Shown: piece by piece, positions 58,451 through 64,000 of the stretch
Numbering within the stretch: position 1 is the stretch's first letter
Layout: the number at the start of each line of letters is the position of its first letter
NCBI GenBank assembly: GCA_945859605.1
Contig: OX243821.1
Span: 34,239,878 to 34,303,877 of the forward strand
Length of the DNA stretch: 64,000 nucleotides
Direction: 5' to 3'
DNA from: Lumbricus rubellus
Taxonomy: Eukaryota > Annelida > Clitellata > Crassiclitellata > Lumbricidae
Translations under genes and position numbers: made by a program
Notes under the pieces: model-generated
Told to the model about the DNA's origin: nothing
Database searches by the model: none
The model's input: only the letters and a program-made list of their open reading frames with translations

Positions 58451-61400
58451 TTAAACTTTGTTTATATTTCAAACTGACGCAACACATTATGATTACAACC
58501 AGATGATCACAAGTTAATATTGGAGTCAGATTTGGATATAATTTGTTTTAAATTGACTAGGATAAGATAAGATTATTCTTTAATAGACCGATTGCTATAC
58601 GCATTTTGGTGTACTGTAAGACGTGGTATAATACACAAATGTACATCATTTCTATATCCAATCAATGTCAAAATGTTTTAAAAATCCAAAGTCCAAAATA
58701 AAAAAAATAAAATTACGTTCTTTGTATGAAGACTGTTATACGTTCTATGTATGTGTACTTGTTATAGCGCCCCTTCAAGCTCTCCTCTACTCAGAGGCGC
58801 TCCCGAATGCAGAGCGGACACTGCATTGGAGTTTCACGCCGAAGCGCTGAGCAATTGTGAGTGAAGGACTTGCCCAAGGTCCTTACGCGGCGAGGTGGAT
58901 TCGAACCTCGGACCTTCCGGCTCCAAGGCAACGACGCCACCACTACACCACCGCGCCCCACACGAATTATTCATTCGTTCCGAAATTTATATGGCACCCC
59001 TTGCAGAAAAAAACCTACTCATAGGCGTTCCCAACTCCTGTGAGCCAAAAACTTATATGGCACTCACACTTGGAGCGATACTGAATGATAAACATACCTC
59101 AGATGACTAAACCTGAGATAAATCACCTGGAATAAATACACTTAGGATGGATGAACATACCTGGGATTACCGGAACCGATTCGCAGGTGACCTCGTCTAC
59201 CCAGGTAATCGCAGTTACCTGTCAACTTGAGGTAGTCGGCCGGTGGCCCTCCCCGCATCAGAAGCGGTGGACTGGCACCTGACGTAACGCAAGCATCACG
59301 TAATGTAAACGTAACATCTCATCAATCATAATATATTCAATTATTTCCAATTCCAATGATTCATATTTAATCATTTCTTCTTCTTCATGTTCTCTGCCGC
59401 CAGGCAGGTTCCTATGTCCAATGACGCCATTTTTCTCTGTCATTTAATCATTTAATTGTTCACAATTAATATTACTCATTATAGGAAATCGTCAGTGTGG
59501 AAGCAAAAATTAAAATCATGAATTTAGTGGTCGCCACCTTTTGAACGGATATCCCCAAGCTATATAAGACTGAGATGATGGGGCAAATGAATTAAGTCAT
59601 ACCCTATGACAGGTATCATGTGTAGAAACCTTTAATAAAATAGGACACCTTTAAATCTTTGTCAGATGACGCTATATAAGAAGGAGCGTAAGTTAAATTC
59701 TGGAGCAGATGTCAAACAGGGTTGCCACTCATAGCTTTTTCCACATAGATCTAGGTTTTTCAGCCTTATCTAGGTTTTTTTTGTCATGATCTAGCCTGTT
59801 TTTCACACGGCGTTTGTTACACTTTTTACACATAAAAAATGGCTTTGCTAGGCGAAAATGCACAAAAGACGTGAACAAGTCGAAAATGTTTTCTCTGGAA
59901 CAGAAGCAAATTTTGGTCGAATGACGAAAAAGTTCTTCAGGAATTTGAATTTCAAGCGTGAAAAATCCATGTATTTTCTCCGAAATTCTCGATCTAGCCT
60001 TTCTAGCTTTTTTTCGGCCCGATCTGACTTTTTTCTCCCAAAATTCAGAGTGGCATCCCTGCTGTCAAATCTTACACACCTTTTAAACGTTCGCCAAAGG
60101 TGCTATATAAACATGCAATTGCAACTAGTTTCTGTATTCTTCCCAGGTCAAGATGCTTAACGTTACCTGAAAGCCATTCTATTTGATCATGGTTTAGAGC
60201 CTCTGAGGAGCAGCGTGGCCACTCCTTGGGTCTTTTCACAAGATCTTGTTTTTTTTTATCCGAACTTGGAATTGGGTTTTTTTGCGAAGAACTTGGGGTT
60301 TTTCGCCCCAAAAAATCTTGAGTTTTTTGGGGGGAAAACTTGGGTTTTTCGGGTAAAACTTGGGTTTTTTGCTTAGGAACTGAAAATTCCAGAACATAAT
60401 TATTCTAAAGATTTTGGTCAAATGACTAAAAAAAGGCCATCAGGTTTTAGGGACAGGAAAATGAAAATTTTGGCTGGATGACTAAAAAAAGGTCAGAAAT
60501 TTGTGAACGAAAAATTGGTAAAATTTCGGAAGATTTGGGCAACTTGGGTTTTCTTGACCAACCAACTTGTTTTTGTTTTTTTTTCTGAGTGGCAACGCTG
60601 CTGAGGAGTTTCCTTTGAAACGGTGCAATATAAATTCACGATTACAATCTGCTGCTATTCAGTTTCTTAGGACCAGAGGGATTTTTCCTCACTGCGCGCA
60701 CAGAATAAAATAACGAATAAATAAATTTTCAGCCTTATCTGATCATAAAGGCTCAACGGGGTCTTGCCCCAAAATATCTCACTAATGTTTTACTTCGTCC
60801 TCACTCAGCCTCCTCCCACCGTCCACTTCGTTCATCCAACAGATTTGACCTCTTGGTTCCTCGGTCTAGAACTGTTATGGCTCAGTCTCGATCATTTGTC
60901 TCAATTGGTCCTTCTCTTTGGAATGCCCTTTCTCCTTCTGTTCGCTCTACACTTCTGTCTGGTAGTCTCTCCTCTGCTTTGTCTCTTCTCAAAACCTGTT
61001 TCTTCTCGCTGGGCCTTGCGCACTGGGAGCGCCTCTGAACGGTTCACCCTACTAGAGGCGCTTTATAAATGTTTAAATACAATACAATACAAAAAATTAA
61101 ATAAATAAATAATGTTAAATCAAACCTCTTTCGTTGTTATTTGCAGATGTTGTGACTGCCTCGTTTCTGTCGTCCGTCGCCAGAGGGCTTGACACCTGGT
61201 GACGGCTGTACATCATCTGGTGAGCTCCCATTCCTCTGAAAGAAAACGTTAATGCACAATGGAGCTGTATAAATGTTCATTTTACAGCATGAGATATATA
61301 AGTTTGTACCTGCTAAAGGATATAATCATTTGCAAGGTATTACCACTTAGAAGGTATTTGTCACTATCATGGTATTACCGTGTAAGAGATATTTACCATT

Positions 61401-63812
61401 TACAAGGTATTGTCACTAATAAAATATTAACACTCACAGGGTAGAACTACTCACAAGGAAAATTACCACCAACAAGGTATATAACCAACTACAGGATATT
61501 ATCAGTCAAAAAGCATCACCATATACAAACAGCACTTAAAGTGTAGAAAAGGAAGTGCCTGGACGACCCATTCCAGGCAATGTTCTTTTAGGGCATTCAC
61601 TCAGATCATTTATATAGCGCCTCTTCAAGAGGCTATTCAGAGGCGCTCTCAGCCCAGCCACGACTGAAGAAAAAGACTTTCAAAGAGGAACTTGTAGGAC
61701 CCTACCACAAGCAAAGAGCGAAGCAAACAGAAACCCCAACAAATAAGTTGCAGGACGGTGTTCAAATTTAAAAAAAGGTGCAGTTGAAGCCCTGGATACA
61801 AAGTATTACTACTTACAAGGTATTATCACTCAAAAGATTTGTTTTTTAAATATAGGCCATTAACTCTTAGAAGGTAGTACCATCTACTTTTTAATTTGTT
61901 ATCTACTTTATTTTGTCAACTTTATTATTCCTATGCTTTATCATTATTTCTGTGTCTTATTTTACATTTTTGACATGTAACCGGGTGCGGCGTGTTACCA
62001 GGAATTGTCTGATTTTAAACTAAACAAATACACATACCAATTACAGTGTATTATGACCCACAAGGTATTAACCATGTAAAAATATCTATATCTACAACGT
62101 ATTTCAACTAATAAGGTACTACCACTTACAATGCTGGCTGCTGCTGCTGCTGCTGCTGCTGCTGCATGTAGTTCCTGCCGCTAGGTGGTCGGCTGAGAGC
62201 AGAGGACGACGATGAAAGAATGGATTGAGGACGTCCACTGGGAGGACGGAGGGCGGGCAGGACAACTCCAGGAACTTCAGGTCGTCCCTGGTAGAAAAAC
62301 AAATCAAGAATAGGGGAATAAGAGATCATTCAAATGGCACATGGAAATGAACCCACATGAAACCTCCAAGTCTCTGTGACCATCTCTACCAAGGTTTTGT
62401 GTAAGTCTATTTTCCTCCATGCCACATGCAAGTCACTTCCACATGACCTCTCTCCAAGTTTTGTGTGTATGTCCATATAAAACTCAACCAGCCCAGCTCC
62501 AAATACCATTTCTAATATAATAAAGATCATGTTTTTAATCTCTAAATGCAATTTTTACGTTCCAAACATTTATTATTCGTCCATAGATCTGTCTTCGTAA
62601 ATATTTATCTAATTGAATGCTTTACTTATGCAAACAAGATGTGAAAATTTTCAAAACCATAATAATCGTTCGAAAACTAGGAGCACAAATTAATGATGTG
62701 GGTTTAAAATCCTGTGAGTAAACAGTTCTTTCCTAAATATCCTTCTAACCCATTTTCCAAGGTTTCAAAGACCTTTTCCTCAGGGTTGGTCCGACCTTTT
62801 TTCTCAGGCTCCACCTGAAATATTTCTCCAAGGTTTATGTGACCCTTAGAAGTCACAAGTGAGAATGGTCTTGATCTCAGAGCTTTATATACACCGTGTC
62901 TCAATAAAAACTGTGCCAAATTGTTTCTGTCAGAACTTCGTCAAATTTTCACCAATCTTAATAACTTTTGGCAGGCAGATGGCAAAATGGCTGATATTTT
63001 ATGCCATATATGAATTTTCCACCTCACCTGACTCATACCACCGCACTACCTTGTTAAACACAGATGTTCCAATTTCTCATATAACGCTTAAATTTTAATA
63101 CTTCCAACAAACTATCTGACGACTGAATTAGCACGCAATACAATAAAATTGCAGAGTTTCTTAATTGTTATGACAGATCTGCTTAAAGGTGTTAGAATTG
63201 GTGCTCGAAATGTGCCCCGCATGCACGGACACAAGCGCTAAGACGGCGACGCCACTGGTCAATAGCACCATCAACAATCGACTGGTCAAAGCGCGCCCAC
63301 TCGTCGATCAGACGCGTTTTGAGTTCGTCGACACTGTCTATTCTGGACCGGTAAACCTTCTCCTGCAGCACACTCCATATGCTATAGTCGACCGGGTTGA
63401 GATCTGGTGAATTCGGCGGCCACAGAGTTGGAGGAATGAAGTCGGGCGTCTCTCGCTCCAGGAAAGAGTTTAAATTTAAGCGTTATATGAGAAATTGGAA
63501 CATGTGTTTAACAAGGTAGTGCGGTGGTATGAGTCAGGTTAGGTGGAAAATTCATATATGGCATAAAATATCAGCCATTTTGCCATCTACCTGCCAAAAG
63601 TTATTAACTTTGGTGAAAATTTGACGAAGTTCTGACAGAAACAATTTGGCACAGTTTTTATTGAGACACGGTGTATTTAAAAAAGTAATTTATGGGTCAA
63701 GTTCTGACCTGGTTTGACCTTGCTGACCCCAACTGACCTCCCATCCGACCATCCAACGGATCAACCGTCACAACTGACGACTGTCGCGAATGTTGTTGGT
63801 CCAACCGTCTTG
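58276..63812 (-). CDS. Unrecognised Pro/Ser/Gln-rich protein, C-terminal four exons
   Basis: Predicted exons on the minus strand: 63812-63709, 62287-62130, 61235-61196 and 58371-58276. Donors (CCAG|GTCAGA, GCATT|GTAAGT, CACCAG|GTGTCA) and acceptors (TCTACCAG, TTTCAG, CTCTTTCAG) agree in phase (0, 2, 0). The tail reads RRLDQQHSRQSSVV, GRPEVPGVVLPALRPPSG, an octa-/nona-Gln run, MGAHQMMYSRHQ and finally ARYDVKHFRCS before TAA. If the third exon's donor is not used, an alternative end (NNNERGLI) follows after 25 more codons. I do not recognise the family; low complexity makes the frame evidence depend on splice phases. The 5' part lies beyond the window. Confidence 0.55.
58412..58450. repeat. (AAT)n microsatellite
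   Basis: About 12 AAT units. Confidence 0.93.
58747..58960 (-). mobile_element. tRNA-derived SINE, main family
   Basis: Complete minus-orientation copy; a good reference member (head GGGGCGCGGTGGTGTAGTGG, B box GGTTCGAATCC). Confidence 0.9.
58968..59050 (-). mobile_element. LINE 3' end fragment
   Basis: Minus-strand module TTGGGAACGCCTATGAGTAG ... GGTGCCATATAAATTTCGG; adjacent to the SINE head. Confidence 0.5.
59100..59640. other. Unannotated intronic stretch
   Basis: CCTGGGATTACC/GGTAATCGCAG words near 59160-59220 hint at a short decayed repeat; otherwise nothing. Confidence 0.4.
59645..59680 (+). promoter_or_regulatory. Bipartite motif site
   Basis: GGACACCTTTAAATC with TATATAAG exactly 28 bp after the first A. 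Confidence 0.55.
59717..60061. mobile_element. hAT-type MITE, 345 bp
   Basis: Ends CAGGGTTGCCACTC / GAGTGGCATCCCTG, flanked by ATGTCAAA and CTGTCAAA (7 of 8 identical). Interior repeats a TCTAGGTTTTT-like word. Confidence 0.78.
60076..60110 (+). promoter_or_regulatory. Bipartite motif site
   Basis: ACACCTTTTAAACGTTC with TATATAA at +28; 15 bp to the right of the MITE. Confidence 0.55.
60211..60600. mobile_element. hAT-type MITE, 390 bp, relative of 59717-60061
   Basis: Ends CAGCGTGGCCACTC / GAGTGGCAACGCTG with a perfect 8-bp duplication CTGAGGAG (60203-60210, 60601-60608). Interior is rich in ACTTGGGTTTTT words. Confidence 0.9.
60735..61090 (+). mobile_element. L2/CR1-type LINE, 3' terminal fragment
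   Basis: Frames encode FDLLVPRSRTVMAQSRSF and VSIGPSLWNALSPSVRSTL, the ORF2 end of CR1/L2-like LINEs, then the tail GGGAGCGCCTCTGAACGG ... AGGCGCTTTATAAATG with an (AATAC)n end. Dead, 5' truncated; it lies in an intron of the minus-strand gene. Confidence 0.85.
61196..61235 (-). CDS. Minus-strand gene, 40-bp exon
   Basis: Acceptor TTTTCTTTCAG, donor CACCAG|GTGTCAAG; the Leu codon is split with the previous exon. Confidence 0.5.
61260..62120. other. Intron with dispersed ACAAGGTATTA words
   Basis: TACAAGGTATTAYCACT-like words recur irregularly (61334, 61402, 61475, 61815, 62058), a decayed tandem repeat flanking the LINE piece. Confidence 0.5.
61595..61675 (-). mobile_element. LINE 3' end fragment
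   Basis: Minus module GAGAGCGCCTCTGAATAGC ... AGGCGCTATATAAATGATC. Confidence 0.65.
62130..62287 (-). CDS. Minus-strand gene, polyglutamine exon
   Basis: Acceptor TTTTTCTACCAG, donor CAGCATT|GTAAGTGG (strong). Contains a pure (CAG)8 run at about 62142-62165, a potentially length-variable polyQ. Confidence 0.65.
62890..63675. mobile_element. Tc1/mariner-like element with 204-bp inverted ends, internally deleted
   Basis: TACACCGTGTCTCAATAAAA at the left is the inverse of TTTTATTGAGACACGGTGTA at the right, and arms of about 204 bp match closely (62890-63093, 63472-63675). Between them, minus strand about 63465-63185, is a transposase remnant with WPPNSPDLNPVDYSIW and LIDEWARFDQSIVDGAID, the C-terminal catalytic region of mariner-type transposases. 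The N-terminal part is missing. It sits in an intron of the minus-strand gene. Confidence 0.9.
63709..63812 (-). CDS. Minus-strand gene, most upstream exon in the window
   Basis: Acceptor TTTGTGTAG, donor AACCAG|GTCAGA, frame RRLDQQHSRQSSVVTVDP. An earlier donor (GCAAG|GTCAAA) exists but gives the wrong phase. Confidence 0.45.
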
Positions 63813-63829
63813 CTACACAAATGCATTTG

Positions 63830-64000
63830 TGATTAAAAATAATTCAATTCTTTTATTTTGATATTTGTTTATTTATTTATTTAAAGAACGAAGCCAAATT
63901 ACCAGCATTATCACGACCACCATTTACCACCTCTTGAACATCACAACTAACACCAACACCACTAACATAAAATACCACTAACACCAAATACCACTAACAC
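63830..64000. other. AT-rich end of window with CACTAACACC repeats
   Basis: The last 70 bases repeat AATACCACTAACACCA, an imperfect 20-bp repeat cut by the window edge. Confidence 0.55.

Noticed and set aside
58895..58960. SINE heads as tRNA genes
   Set aside because: A and B boxes are present, but the cloverleaf is degenerate and each is attached to the same SINE body.
63160..63193. AAAGGTGT inside the mariner element as a motif site
   Set aside because: The box at +28 is only TTAAGAAA and the site is inside a transposon; not counted.

Overview
The window is eukaryotic, non-vertebrate animal DNA: AT-rich, with GT-AG introns, tRNA-headed SINEs, L2/CR1-type LINE ends, many hAT-type MITEs with 8-bp target duplications, a piggyBac-like and a Tc1/mariner-like element, and abundant micro- and minisatellites. 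A marine invertebrate with a large, transposon-rich genome is my best guess; no marker fixes the phylum. There are no prokaryotic genes, rRNA or CRISPR.

Three genes can be supported, all spliced. (1) Minus strand, 18125 to 12758: four coding exons with matching splice phases encode a protein of about 1,240 residues with two zinc-finger-like motifs and a C-terminal tyrosine-recombinase domain. It is either a Crypton-like element or a domesticated recombinase. (2) Plus strand, 33273 to 51905: at least seven coding exons encode an ACK/TNK-like protein with an N-terminal SAM-like and a C-terminal UBA-like domain. No kinase domain was found between them, and one internal junction is unresolved. 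(3) Minus strand, 63812 to 58276, 5' end outside the window: four coding exons of a Pro/Ser/Gln-rich protein that I do not recognise. Genes 2 and 3 converge on a region of minisatellites.

Layout: 1-2.3 kb, a near-perfect 1,857-bp palindrome and complementary TTTTAG-type repeats; 2.3-9 kb, microsatellites and a tandemly duplicated LINE/SINE block; 9-12.5 kb, satellites (103 bp and 274 bp) enclosed by 185-bp direct repeats and a rearranged copy of recombinase exon 4; 12.7-18.1 kb, the recombinase gene; 18-33 kb, transposon remnants; 33-52 kb, the ACK-like gene with introns full of MITEs; 52-58.2 kb, 3' flank and minisatellites; 58.3-64 kb, the third gene with hAT, LINE and mariner insertions.

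The most unusual signal is a dispersed bipartite motif, about 41 sites on both strands: (T)TAGACACCT(T/C)TTTAA, then a TATA-like A/T box that begins 28 bp (usually exactly, occasionally 25-29) after the first base of ACACC. The sequence between and around the two blocks differs between groups of copies. The geometry resembles a PSE + TATA small-RNA promoter, so the sites may drive short non-coding RNAs such as motif-dependent piRNAs. That function is inference; motif and spacing are read directly from the sequence.
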